Positions 16,847 to 24,679 of a DNA stretch of 39,039 nt are shown here, piece after piece (within the stretch, counting starts at the first letter, position 1; the number at the start of each line of letters is the position of its first letter). The notes beneath the pieces are model-generated. The model did not search any database. It was not told where the DNA came from and worked only from the letters and a program-made list of their open reading frames with translations. The stretch covers positions 1 through 39,039 of the forward strand of contig CAKRLC010000014.1 in assembly GCA_934358955.1 (NCBI GenBank), given 5' to 3'. A program made the translations under genes and the position numbers. This DNA comes from an uncultured Roseburia sp. GTDB taxonomy: Bacteria; Bacillota; Clostridia; Lachnospirales; Lachnospiraceae.

Positions 16847-17797
16847 TTATTTTACAACACTTCTCTTTGTTTTTTCTCTTTTTGCAAGAAAACTTACCAA
16901 AAGTGGACAAAGAACCGCTGTAACAATGATTGCTGCAGCTACCTGAACAGTAGCGGCTGCGGCAACAGGCATTAAGGAAGCGTCTGCAGCTGCTACTGCT
17001 TCTGGCGTTGCCACTGCATTTCCTGCTGTTGTTCCAATAGCAGCTCCTGCCTCCGGACGTTCTGAACGAATCAGTTTCATCATCAGATATCCGCCAAGAC
17101 CTGTGATCAGTGTTGTAAGTACTCCAAGAACAATTCCAGGAACTCCTGCTGTAATAATCTGTTTAAAGTCTAAGCCAGCTCCAAGTGGAAATGCAAAAAA
17201 TGGAATTAAAACTACAGTTCCCTTCTTTAAAAGGTCTCTAAGGTCTTCATCAATATTACCAAGAATAAATCCGATCAGAATTGGCACGATGCAGGCAACC
17301 AAAGAAATAAATGGAATATTTGCAAGTCCGGAAGCTCCAAGAGCCACCATTGTAAAAAACGGTCCATCATTTAATGACAATACTGATACGGCACCGACAT
17401 CACTCGCATCTCCATATTCACCTGCAAGTGCTGCAAACAATCCACCATTCGAGTTTGTTAATGCTGCAATAATTGCAAGTGGTGACAATCCAAGCACTCC
17501 ATTAATTCCAAATTTCGATCCAATAAACCATCCGATCCCTGCTCCAAGGATAAATTTGATTGCGGTTAAAAGTACTCCTTTTAACAAAGGCACTCCAGCC
17601 TGTTTTACACGGATCTGTGCACCATTACATAAACAGAACAATGCGATCAGTGTGCTTGCACCACTTTTAAACAACGCTGTTGTAAATCCTCCAATATTTA
17701 ACGCTTCCGGTGCAAATGTATTAATTGTAGCTCCTAACAGAAGTGGCACTACCATCAGTCCACCTGGTACTTTCTGAATTGTTTTTAATACTTTCAT
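16847..17797 (-). CDS. KdgT-family sugar-acid permease
   Basis: Integral membrane symporter of the 2-keto-3-deoxygluconate permease family, 316 residues with about ten helices. Recognisable stretches are KVPGGLMVVPLLLGATINTF at the N terminus, ALTNSNGGLFAALAGEYG mid-protein, and IGTTAGNAVATPEAVAAAD near the end. The classic KdgT brings in 2-keto-3-deoxygluconate. Here no KDG kinase or aldolase is nearby and the next genes are dtnK and pdxA2, so the likely cargo is D-threonate or D-erythronate. AAAGGAGAGG precedes the ATG at 17797; an open frame extends 30 codons further but crosses the promoter region. Likely first gene of the operon and the target of the divergent regulator. Confidence 0.85.
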   Translation of the reverse strand: MKVLKTIQKVPGGLMVVPLLLGATINTFAPEALNIGGFTTALFKSGASTLIALFCLCNGAQIRVKQAGVPLLKGVLLTAIKFILGAGIGWFIGSKFGINGVLGLSPLAIIAALTNSNGGLFAALAGEYGDASDVGAVSVLSLNDGPFFTMVALGASGLANIPFISLVACIVPILIGFILGNIDEDLRDLLKKGTVVLIPFFAFPLGAGLDFKQIITAGVPGIVLGVLTTLITGLGGYLMMKLIRSERPEAGAAIGTTAGNAVATPEAVAAADASLMPVAAAATVQVAAAIIVTAVLCPLLVSFLAKREKTKRSVVK

Positions 17798-17823
17798 TTT
17801 AACCTCTCCTTTAAATGTAAATC

Positions 17824-17838
17824 GTTTAATTTTGAAAC
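17824..17838. promoter_or_regulatory. Repeated 15-bp motif, copy 1
   Basis: GTTTAATTTTGAAAC, 26 bases before the kdgT-like start. It matches copy 2 at 17908-17922 in 14 of 15 bases. Likely a binding site for the divergent PrpR-like regulator. Confidence 0.5.
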
Positions 17839-17907
17839 GCGTCCCCTTTACATTTACAATACTATTCCATTTTCCCAGATCATTCAACTTGTTCTCTTAT
17901 ATCTTTT

Positions 17908-17922
17908 GTTTATTTTTGAAAC
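17908..17922. promoter_or_regulatory. Repeated 15-bp motif, copy 2
   Basis: GTTTATTTTTGAAAC, same orientation as copy 1, 84 bases away (eight helical turns). The GTTT...AAAC ends make each copy partly palindromic. A weaker inverted third copy lies at 17967-17981. Confidence 0.5.
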
Positions 17923-17936
17923 ATTTACGTTTTTTA

Positions 17937-17964
17937 TTGTTGTTTTTCAATTTTATGCTATAAT
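17937..17964 (+). promoter_or_regulatory. Promoter of the PrpR-like regulator gene
   Basis: Extended -10 TGCTATAAT (17956-17964) with TTGTTG at 17937-17942, 16 bases apart. A diverged third copy of the 15-bp motif (GTTTCATATTTAATC, 17967-17981) sits just after the -10, where bound protein would block initiation. AGGAGGG at 17987-17993 serves the GTG start. Confidence 0.65.
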
Positions 17965-18000
17965 ATGTTTCATATTTAATCAATACAGGAGGGTTGTCTT

Positions 18001-19782
18001 GTGAAAAAAATCAGAATTTTAGGAATCGCCCCATACACCGGCTTAAAAGATATGATGTTAAACATTGCAGCTGAATGGGATAATATAGAATTTACGGCCT
18101 ATGAAGGTGACTTAGATAATGGTGCCGACATTGCCCGCTCTCTTGGACCGGAGCATTATGATGCGATTATTTCGCGAGGTGGAACAGCACATGCCATCCG
18201 TAAAATTACTAACGTCTTCGTCTATGGAATCCAGGTAAGCTACTACGATGTCCTAAGTTCTATTAAATTAGCTCAGAATTTTAATGGAAAATTTGCGATC
18301 GTCGGATTTCCTGCCATTGCTGACGCCGCCCGGATGCTCTGCGAAATCCTTCAATATGATATCCGTATTGAAGCAGTTTCCTCTGCATCAAATGCATGCA
18401 CGATTATTGATCAATTAAAAAGTGAAGGTTACTCGTTAATCGTTGGCGATGTGGTCTCCACCCGCTATTCCAGTTCGATCGGATTGACCTCCATGCTTGT
18501 CACTTCCGGCAGCGAAAGCATTCGTGCTGCCTTTGATGAAGTAATAAGAATCTGTCAATATTTCTCACGTTACAAAACCGAGAATACTTACTATAAAATG
18601 AATCAGGCTGCCCGGGAAGAACAACTTATCATATTAGACCATGCAGGGAATCTTCTTTTCCAAACAGCTTCCGCAGACAAAGCAACTTTGGAGGCTTATG
18701 CAAAGAGAATGTTAAAAAGCCAAAAATCGTCCCGCCTACAGAAGGCAATCCATACTATGAACGGAAAACTATATCTTATGACGCTCCAGTCCTATTCCTC
18801 TGATTCACAGACTTATTATCTGTTTAACGCATCCCGTATGTCTGATAACGGTCTGAACAATAATACTTGTCTTCGCTTGTTAAATAAAGACGATGTTTCC
18901 GGGAATTTCTTTTCTCTTTTTTACAACAATACCGCACACCGGGAATTACGCGAAACTGCTGAAAAATTCAGTATTGCTGATTTTCCCGTCCTGATCAAAG
19001 GAGAGTCCGGAACCGGGAAAGACAGAATGGCGGAACTATTATATTCCCACAGCAAATACTGCAATTTTCCGTGTTACATCATAGACTGTGATATTGCGAC
19101 GGATGAAGATATCCAGAATCTTATCACCGGGAAATCATCTCCTTTTACAGATGAAAACACAACCTTTTATTTCAGGCATATATCCTCTCTCTCAAAAGAA
19201 CTGCTTGCCAGATTATTCGCCTACATAACAAAAAATAATTTGCACAAACGCAACCGGCTTCTTTTTTCTGTTATTATCGATGAACAGAATGATACACAGC
19301 GTTTTAAAATAGAACAGACATTAAAATATGAATTAGACTGTCTCTCTCTCCACCTTCCACCACTCCGGCAGAGAATAGACGATATCCCAAGTGTTTCTAA
19401 TCTATACATCAATGAATTTAACATAAAACATGGAAATCAGATTTCCGGCATTGAGCCAGAAGCCATGTCTCTTCTCCAGGGGTATCATTGGCCGCAAAAC
19501 CTGCGGCAGTTAAAGCATGTTCTGTCAGAAGCCTGTGTCCAGACTTCCGCCACCTATATTTCAAAAGAAACCATTGCGTCACTCCTTAGAAAAGAGCGCC
19601 TTGCTGATGTTCCATCCATGTCAGCCAATAATTCTGTCGACCTGAACCAAAGCCTGGATGACATTATCTATGAAATAGCCTGTGCTGTACTTGCCAATGA
19701 AAATATGAACCGTACCAAAACGGCCAAACGACTTGGCATCAGCAGGACAACTCTTTGGCGTATTTTGGACCAGCACAATTAA
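18001..19782 (+). CDS. PrpR-like regulator with a degenerate AAA+ domain
   Basis: Divergent regulator of the four-carbon acid operon, 593 residues, GTG start after AGGAGGG. Residues 1-190 match the PrpR_N sensor domain (IAPYTGLKDMM, DAIISRGGTA, IKLAQNFNGKFAIVG, GDVVSTRYSSS). Residues 200-290 look like a PAS-like middle section. The AAA+ region keeps Walker A GESGTGKD (334-341) and an arginine-rich LPPLRQRIDDIP. However, the sigma-54 contact loop GAFTGA is absent, and the Walker B position reads NTTFYFRHI without the acidic pair. A Fis-type helix-turn-helix (NRTKTAKRLGISRTTLWRIL) ends the protein. It probably works without sigma-54, binding an organic acid. It overlaps the AI-2E gene end-to-end by four bases. 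Confidence 0.8.
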   Translation: MKKIRILGIAPYTGLKDMMLNIAAEWDNIEFTAYEGDLDNGADIARSLGPEHYDAIISRGGTAHAIRKITNVFVYGIQVSYYDVLSSIKLAQNFNGKFAIVGFPAIADAARMLCEILQYDIRIEAVSSASNACTIIDQLKSEGYSLIVGDVVSTRYSSSIGLTSMLVTSGSESIRAAFDEVIRICQYFSRYKTENTYYKMNQAAREEQLIILDHAGNLLFQTASADKATLEAYAKRMLKSQKSSRLQKAIHTMNGKLYLMTLQSYSSDSQTYYLFNASRMSDNGLNNNTCLRLLNKDDVSGNFFSLFYNNTAHRELRETAEKFSIADFPVLIKGESGTGKDRMAELLYSHSKYCNFPCYIIDCDIATDEDIQNLITGKSSPFTDENTTFYFRHISSLSKELLARLFAYITKNNLHKRNRLLFSVIIDEQNDTQRFKIEQTLKYELDCLSLHLPPLRQRIDDIPSVSNLYINEFNIKHGNQISGIEPEAMSLLQGYHWPQNLRQLKHVLSEACVQTSATYISKETIASLLRKERLADVPSMSANNSVDLNQSLDDIIYEIACAVLANENMNRTKTAKRLGISRTTLWRILDQHN

Positions 19783-20966
19783 TATTCCTCTACCCCTGTT
19801 TCTGTCACCTGTTTAATATTCTTTTTCTTCAACCGTGAATATACATATTCACGGAAAATGGTATAAAACACAGAAACCAGCGGAATAAAAACAAGCATGC
19901 CTATAATTCCCATCAGATTTCCGCCGATTGTCACTGCCGCAAGTACCCAGATTGACGGAAGTCCTACAGAACCTCCAACTACATGCGGATAGATCAGATT
20001 TCCCTCTATCTGCTGAAGCACCAAAAAGACAACAAGGAATAAAAGCGCTTGCGTTGGATTTACCACTAAAATCAGAAAACATCCCATCACGCATCCGATA
20101 AAGGCACCAAAGATTGGGATCAATGCCGTAAACGCGATTAAAATACCGATCAAAAGTGCATATGGCATCCTTAAAATGCTCAGCGTGATCAGAAACATAC
20201 TTCCAAGAATGACCGCTTCCAGGCACTGCCCTGTAAGGAAATTTGCGAAGGTACGGTGCGTCAGAGATAAAACACCAAGAATTGCTTCTGCTTTCTTCTT
20301 TGAAAGAAAAGCAAACATTACTTTTCTCACCTGAATATGTAACTTTTCCTTTTGAACCAGAATATAACAGGCAAAAGAAAATGCGATAAAGAAGGTCGCT
20401 CCTCCACTGATAATGGAACCGACTGCAGACATTGTCGTATTCATAATGTTTCCTGCACCACTTCCCAAAAGGCTCATTCCCCATTGTATTGCCTGATCCG
20501 GGTCAAACTTTATCTGATCGACCAGCTTCATGATCTCCTGATTATCGTTTGAAAAATCCCGGATCCAATCCTGCATCTGCGGAATAAATGCTGCAATGCT
20601 TGTCATAAGATTTCCAATTGTTTTCGTGAGCTCCGGAACCACGACGAACATTACAAGAGAAACAATTCCAACCACCAGCAGGATCGTAAGAAGCAGGCTT
20701 ATTGTTCTTGCAAATTTTTCTGCCAGTTTATTTCCCTTTTCTTTGGCTTTTCCAAAAAGCTTTTTCTCCAAAAAACTCATCGGTACATTAATTACAAATG
20801 CGATCGCGCCTCCCACTGCGAAAGGGAACAGGATCGTCCATATAGTTCTCAACACAAGGAGTACTTCATCAAATTTCCACAATACAACTACAAGAAGAGC
20901 TGTAAAGACAATTAATTCACGAATTTTTTTCATTGTTTGTTTACTTAAATCCATTCTTTTCACCAC
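19779..20966 (-). CDS. AI-2E family membrane protein (YtvI/TqsA type)
   Basis: Polytopic membrane protein of about 395 residues with roughly eight helices in the PF01594 layout: two N-terminal helix pairs, a soluble stretch around residues 110-160 (FIPQMQDWIRDFSN), then a C-terminal bundle. That bundle has AFTALIPIFGAFIGCVMG and QQIEGNLIYPHVVGGSVGLP, the family hallmark. Members export autoinducer-2 or other solutes, or act as ion antiporters; the substrate is not predictable here. The first codon is GTG at 20966. An ATG at 20954 is an alternative, and neither has a strong ribosome binding site. It sits between the four-carbon acid cassette and spoIVB. Confidence 0.82.
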   Translation of the reverse strand: MVKRMDLSKQTMKKIRELIVFTALLVVVLWKFDEVLLVLRTIWTILFPFAVGGAIAFVINVPMSFLEKKLFGKAKEKGNKLAEKFARTISLLLTILLVVGIVSLVMFVVVPELTKTIGNLMTSIAAFIPQMQDWIRDFSNDNQEIMKLVDQIKFDPDQAIQWGMSLLGSGAGNIMNTTMSAVGSIISGGATFFIAFSFACYILVQKEKLHIQVRKVMFAFLSKKKAEAILGVLSLTHRTFANFLTGQCLEAVILGSMFLITLSILRMPYALLIGILIAFTALIPIFGAFIGCVMGCFLILVVNPTQALLFLVVFLVLQQIEGNLIYPHVVGGSVGLPSIWVLAAVTIGGNLMGIIGMLVFIPLVSVFYTIFREYVYSRLKKKNIKQVTETGVEEY

Positions 20967-21028
20967 GTATTTCTTTCATTTTTATGGCAACATTCTAACA
21001 TAGTTTTTCTTAATTGTCTTTCTATTTT

Positions 21029-22258
21029 TCATTTCGCTGCTTCCACCATATTTTCAATAAAAATCCCATATCCTCTCGTCGGGTCATTCACAAAGACATG
21101 GGTTACTGCACCAATCAGCTTATCATTCTGTAAAATAGGGCTGCCGCTCATTCCCTGCACGATCCCGCCCGTTTTGGACAATAATGTTTCATCTGTTACC
21201 CGGAATAAAATCCCTTTATTTTTCTCGCGCCCACCAAAATCCAGTGACTCTATTTCAATCTCATACGGTTTTCTTTCCCCATCAATAGACGAAAGGATAT
21301 ATGCTTTTTCCAGTTTTATCTCCTGTTTATAACCAAGCCTGCAGTTGATTCCTGTTGGTATTTTTTCTATATTTTCTTCTAATTTCCCATAAATTCCAAT
21401 CTCTGTATTATTTGTAATACTTCCCAGCCTGGATCCGCTGCGATATTCGATCAGTCCGGACAATTCTCCCGGATTTCCTTTCTCACCTTTTTTGATACCA
21501 AGAATATCCGCCTTATAAATATGCCCTTCCTCCATCAGAAGCTGCTCCCCTGTATCTCCATCGCTGATCGCATGTCCAAGTGCCCCAAAATTTCCCTGTC
21601 CATCATAATAAGTCATGGTTCCGATTCCCGCCAGATCATCCTTGACCCACACTCCGAGCATATAATTGCCCTTCTCACCCTTCACCGGTTCTACCTCTAC
21701 TTCCAGATAAGCATTTTTTCTGAGCAGGCCTATTTTTTCCTGCGAGCCACCAGAATTCTGTACCAGCTCCTGTAACTGTTCCTTCTCATCTACTTTTTCG
21801 CCATTCACGTTTATAATATAATCTCCGGGTTTTAATATATTTTCTGCCGGACATTCCTTCGCCCCATCTGACAGCGCTACACTCCCTGTACCGATCACTA
21901 AAACACCCTTCGTATTGGCATAAATCCCGATCGGCACCCCACTTGCATAAACAGATTTGTCTTCCACAAGGACCACTTCAACATCACGTACCGGAAAAAG
22001 TCCAAAAAGCAGGCACGTTATCTCATACGTATTCCGCGCTCCATCCACCTTTGTATTACGGCTGTTTTCAGACACCTCGACCGTCTTGTCCTTCGTTATA
22101 ACTTTCACTGGAACTTCGAAATGATATGACGTAGACTCCCCACTTTTAAGGTAAATCCGCTTTGGAATTGCTTCATCAAATGTTTTTACAGATAACATGA
22201 CTACCATGCATAATCCCAGCATAAAAATCCCTTTAAAAAACCTTTTGTTTTTTCTCAT
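21029..22258 (-). CDS. spoIVB: SpoIVB serine peptidase (S55)
   Basis: Forespore-secreted serine protease that cleaves SpoIVFA to trigger pro-sigma-K processing in the mother cell. The 409-residue protein has an N-terminal membrane segment (FKGIFMLGLCMVVMLSV), a PDZ domain at about 105-190 (NILKPGDYIINVNGEKVD), and an S55 peptidase domain. Catalytic His lies in GALGHAISDGDTG (about 229) and catalytic Ser in VQGMSGSPILQ (about 371-373), followed by LIGAVTHVFVNDPTRGYGIF. The frame is open 32 codons further upstream, but those lie in the hairpin repeat; the ATG at 22258 with CAGGAGA upstream gives the expected protein. In clostridia spo0A usually follows directly; here about 6.8 kb intervene. Confidence 0.95.
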   Translation of the reverse strand: MRKNKRFFKGIFMLGLCMVVMLSVKTFDEAIPKRIYLKSGESTSYHFEVPVKVITKDKTVEVSENSRNTKVDGARNTYEITCLLFGLFPVRDVEVVLVEDKSVYASGVPIGIYANTKGVLVIGTGSVALSDGAKECPAENILKPGDYIINVNGEKVDEKEQLQELVQNSGGSQEKIGLLRKNAYLEVEVEPVKGEKGNYMLGVWVKDDLAGIGTMTYYDGQGNFGALGHAISDGDTGEQLLMEEGHIYKADILGIKKGEKGNPGELSGLIEYRSGSRLGSITNNTEIGIYGKLEENIEKIPTGINCRLGYKQEIKLEKAYILSSIDGERKPYEIEIESLDFGGREKNKGILFRVTDETLLSKTGGIVQGMSGSPILQNDKLIGAVTHVFVNDPTRGYGIFIENMVEAAK

Positions 22259-22298
22259 CCCACTTATCTCCTGAAAATAGAATAATACAGCCCTTTTC

Positions 22299-22371
22299 GC
22301 GCGAGTGCGCATTATTGGTACGTTAGTGCCTTTTTCTGTAATAGGGAATTCCAAGGAATTTCCTTGTTACA
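22299..22371. repeat. Hairpin repeat in the spoIVB leader, related to 5694-5722
   Basis: Two hairpins: GCGC-GAGT-GCGC at 22299-22310, and a longer one at 22337-22371 with outer TGTAA/TTACA and inner GGAATTCC facing GGAAATTCC. The second shares its layout and the flanking ATAAAAAA with the last hairpin of the element at 5599-5730. It accounts for the non-homologous N-terminal extension of the spoIVB reading frame. Confidence 0.6.
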
Positions 22372-22377
22372 TAAAAA

Positions 22378-22406
22378 AAGGAACTACCCAAAACAGGTAC
22401 TTCCTT
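22378..22406 (-). terminator. Terminator after recN (works in both directions)
   Basis: AAGGAACTACC at 22378-22388 faces GGTACTTCCTT at 22396-22406 with one mismatch and a seven-base loop. It is flanked by T runs on both strands. It separates recN from spoIVB. Confidence 0.75.
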
Positions 22407-22463
22407 TTTATTATGTGTTTCTTTTCTTTTTTCAAACGGATTTTTCCATGTCAGATACTGGAA

Positions 22464-24152
22464 TTAAACTTCACTGACCTGCTTTTTTTCTTCTGCCAGC
22501 TGTTTCATCTCACGCGCGCTTTCCATCACTTTTTCTGTGATCTCCACGCCGCCTAACATTCTTGCCAGTTCTTTTACGCTGTCCTCTTTGGAAAGACAGC
22601 TTATTTTCGATACCGTAGTCTGATTTTCCACTGATTTTTCGATCAAATAATGGGCATCTGCCATGGCTGCGATCTGTGGCAGATGTGTAATGCAGATGAC
22701 CTGATGATTTCTTGCAAGAACATTCATTTTTTCTGAAACCATCTGGGCAGTCCTTCCACTGATTCCACTGTCGATCTCATCAAAAATTAATGTTTCCACT
22801 GCATCCTGATCCGCAAGGATCGTCTTGATCGCAAGCATGATCCTTGACAATTCGCCACCGGATGCAACCTTTCCAAGCGGTTTGACCGGTTCGCCCGGAT
22901 TTGTGGAAATAAGGAATTCCGGATCATCTGTTCCGTTTGAAGTATAATCCGCCGTTGTTCCAAATTCCATTTCAAATTTTACATCCAAAAAATTCAGATC
23001 CTGCAATGCCTTTGTCACTTCTGCCGTTAAGGTCTTTGCGTATTTTTTCCGGATTCCAGACACTTTTTCACAACAGGATCTAAGTTCTCCTTCTGCTTTC
23101 AGGACTTTCTTTTTCAATGTATCAAGATAATGATCATAATCCTGCAGCTGTCCTAAACGTGCTTCCTTCCTTGAAAGCTCTTCTAAGATCTCCTCGATCG
23201 TATTTCCATATTTTGATTTCAGATGGTTTATCTCATCCAGTCTTTTTTCCATCTGATAAAATGTTTCTTCGTCAAATTCAGTCTCATCCATATAGCTGGC
23301 AAGCTCACGGTTAAAGTCATTCACCAGGCTGTCAATATCCAGCATCTGCTGTTCAAGTCCTTTTAGCTGCTCATCGTAAGCAGATGCCATTCCAAGCTCG
23401 CGAAGTGCCCTTCCTGTCAGTTCCGATACGTTTTCTTCCTGTCCACCGGTCAACTGATACGCATTGCCGACCGCTTCCATAATCTTCTTCCCATTCGAAA
23501 ACTTCCGATAATCTGCTTCTAAAGTCTCATCTTCTCCGATCGTAAGACCTGCTTCTGTGATCTCCTGGATCTCATATTCCAGGAAAGACTGTTCCCTGAT
23601 CCGGTCTTCCTCATTCACATCTGCTTTGGTCAGCTCTTCCTGATATTTTTTATATTCGCGATAAGCTTCTTTTAATTTTTCTTTCCATTCAGCAAGCCCG
23701 TCTTTTGCATAATCGTCCAGAATTTCCAAATGTTTCTTTTTTGACAGTAACGACTGATGCTCATGCTGCCCGTGAATATCGATCAGCACTGCTGCAATCT
23801 CTTTCATGCGGGATACCGGCACACTTTCTGAATTCACCTTGGCAATGCCTCGACCATTCGTGATTTTTCTGCTTAAGATCACCTGATCGTTTTCCGGAAT
23901 GACATCCAGTTCCAGCAGCTGTTTTTTCTGTCTTTCATCCGTCACAGAAAAAATAAGCTCTACCAGTGCATATTCTGCATTTTCCCGTAGCATTTCCTTT
24001 TGAACTTTTTCTCCGAGTGCAAGATTAATAGAACCGATAATAATCGATTTTCCCGCCCCTGTCTCACCGGATAAGATATTCAATCCTTCCTGGAAATCAA
24101 CCTCTGACTCTTCAATCAGTGCCAGATTCTTCACATGCAGATTCTGTAACAT
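22464..24152 (-). CDS. recN: DNA repair protein RecN
   Basis: SMC-like ATPase that gathers and tethers DNA at double-strand breaks before RecA-dependent repair. At 562 residues it is full length. The N-terminal head has LIEESEVDFQEGLNILSGETGAGKS, with Walker A GETGAGKS near residues 29-36. Residues 150-380 form the coiled-coil arms, rich in Glu, Lys and Leu. The C-terminal head carries the signature PLGKVASGGELSRIMLA and Walker B TLIFDEIDSGISG, followed by VICITHLPQIAAMAD. It is transcribed with argR, 59 bases upstream, the usual argR-recN order in Gram-positives. Confidence 0.97.
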   Translation of the reverse strand: MLQNLHVKNLALIEESEVDFQEGLNILSGETGAGKSIIIGSINLALGEKVQKEMLRENAEYALVELIFSVTDERQKKQLLELDVIPENDQVILSRKITNGRGIAKVNSESVPVSRMKEIAAVLIDIHGQHEHQSLLSKKKHLEILDDYAKDGLAEWKEKLKEAYREYKKYQEELTKADVNEEDRIREQSFLEYEIQEITEAGLTIGEDETLEADYRKFSNGKKIMEAVGNAYQLTGGQEENVSELTGRALRELGMASAYDEQLKGLEQQMLDIDSLVNDFNRELASYMDETEFDEETFYQMEKRLDEINHLKSKYGNTIEEILEELSRKEARLGQLQDYDHYLDTLKKKVLKAEGELRSCCEKVSGIRKKYAKTLTAEVTKALQDLNFLDVKFEMEFGTTADYTSNGTDDPEFLISTNPGEPVKPLGKVASGGELSRIMLAIKTILADQDAVETLIFDEIDSGISGRTAQMVSEKMNVLARNHQVICITHLPQIAAMADAHYLIEKSVENQTTVSKISCLSKEDSVKELARMLGGVEITEKVMESAREMKQLAEEKKQVSEV

Positions 24153-24211
24153 ATAATCTCCTTCTACTCTCCCAAAAGTTCAGCCCTTATTCATGTCCTG
24201 TCAAAAAATGC

Positions 24212-24670
24212 TCAGTCTTCCGTCAGTTTACGCAGACGACTCATAACAGAAACGGTCTCTTCTACGCTTCTTACCGCACACATGATCGTATCGTCACCTG
24301 CAATGCATCCTACGATTTCATGTAAGTGCATGGCATCTATGGCTGCAGCAACCGCCATTGCCATCCCGGCAACCGTTTTTATCACCAGAATATTCTGTGC
24401 CATATCCATAGAAACAAACGCATCATGGAAGATACGTGCATATTTTTCTGAAAGCCCTTCTGATCCATCTGCGATCACTGCATACTTCTGTCTTCCGCTG
24501 CTCATAGAAACCTTTGTCAGCTTTAATTCACGGATATCTCTGGAAACAGTAGCCTGTGTTACCTGATACCCTTCCTTCTGCAAGTAATCCAACAGTTCTT
24601 CCTGTGTCTCTATTTCATGTTTTTTTATCAATTCCAGCATTTTTGCCTGACGTTTTGATTTCATGTCCAT
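24212..24670 (-). CDS. argR: Arginine repressor ArgR
   Basis: Arginine-responsive repressor/activator; hexamers with bound arginine act on arginine synthesis and catabolism operons. The 152-residue protein has an N-terminal winged helix (LIKKHEIETQEELLDYLQKEGY, then QATVSRDIRELKLTKV). The C-terminal oligomerisation and arginine-binding domain has VVKT-like ILVIKTVAGMA and IVGCIAGDDTIMCAVRS, with the GDD/T arginine site. Three start codons lie close together (GTG 24676, ATG 24670, ATG 24664). AAGGAG lies five bases before the one at 24670, which I chose. It sits three bases-scale downstream of nadK in the conserved tlyA-nadK-argR-recN series. Confidence 0.94.
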   Translation of the reverse strand: MDMKSKRQAKMLELIKKHEIETQEELLDYLQKEGYQVTQATVSRDIRELKLTKVSMSSGRQKYAVIADGSEGLSEKYARIFHDAFVSMDMAQNILVIKTVAGMAMAVAAAIDAMHLHEIVGCIAGDDTIMCAVRSVEETVSVMSRLRKLTED

Positions 24671-24679
24671 TCCCACTCC

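Noticed and set aside
17798..18000. Possible sigma-54 promoter for the kdgT-like operon
   Set aside because: No GG-N10-GC element is apparent on the minus strand, and the regulator lacks GAFTGA, so sigma-54 control is not expected.
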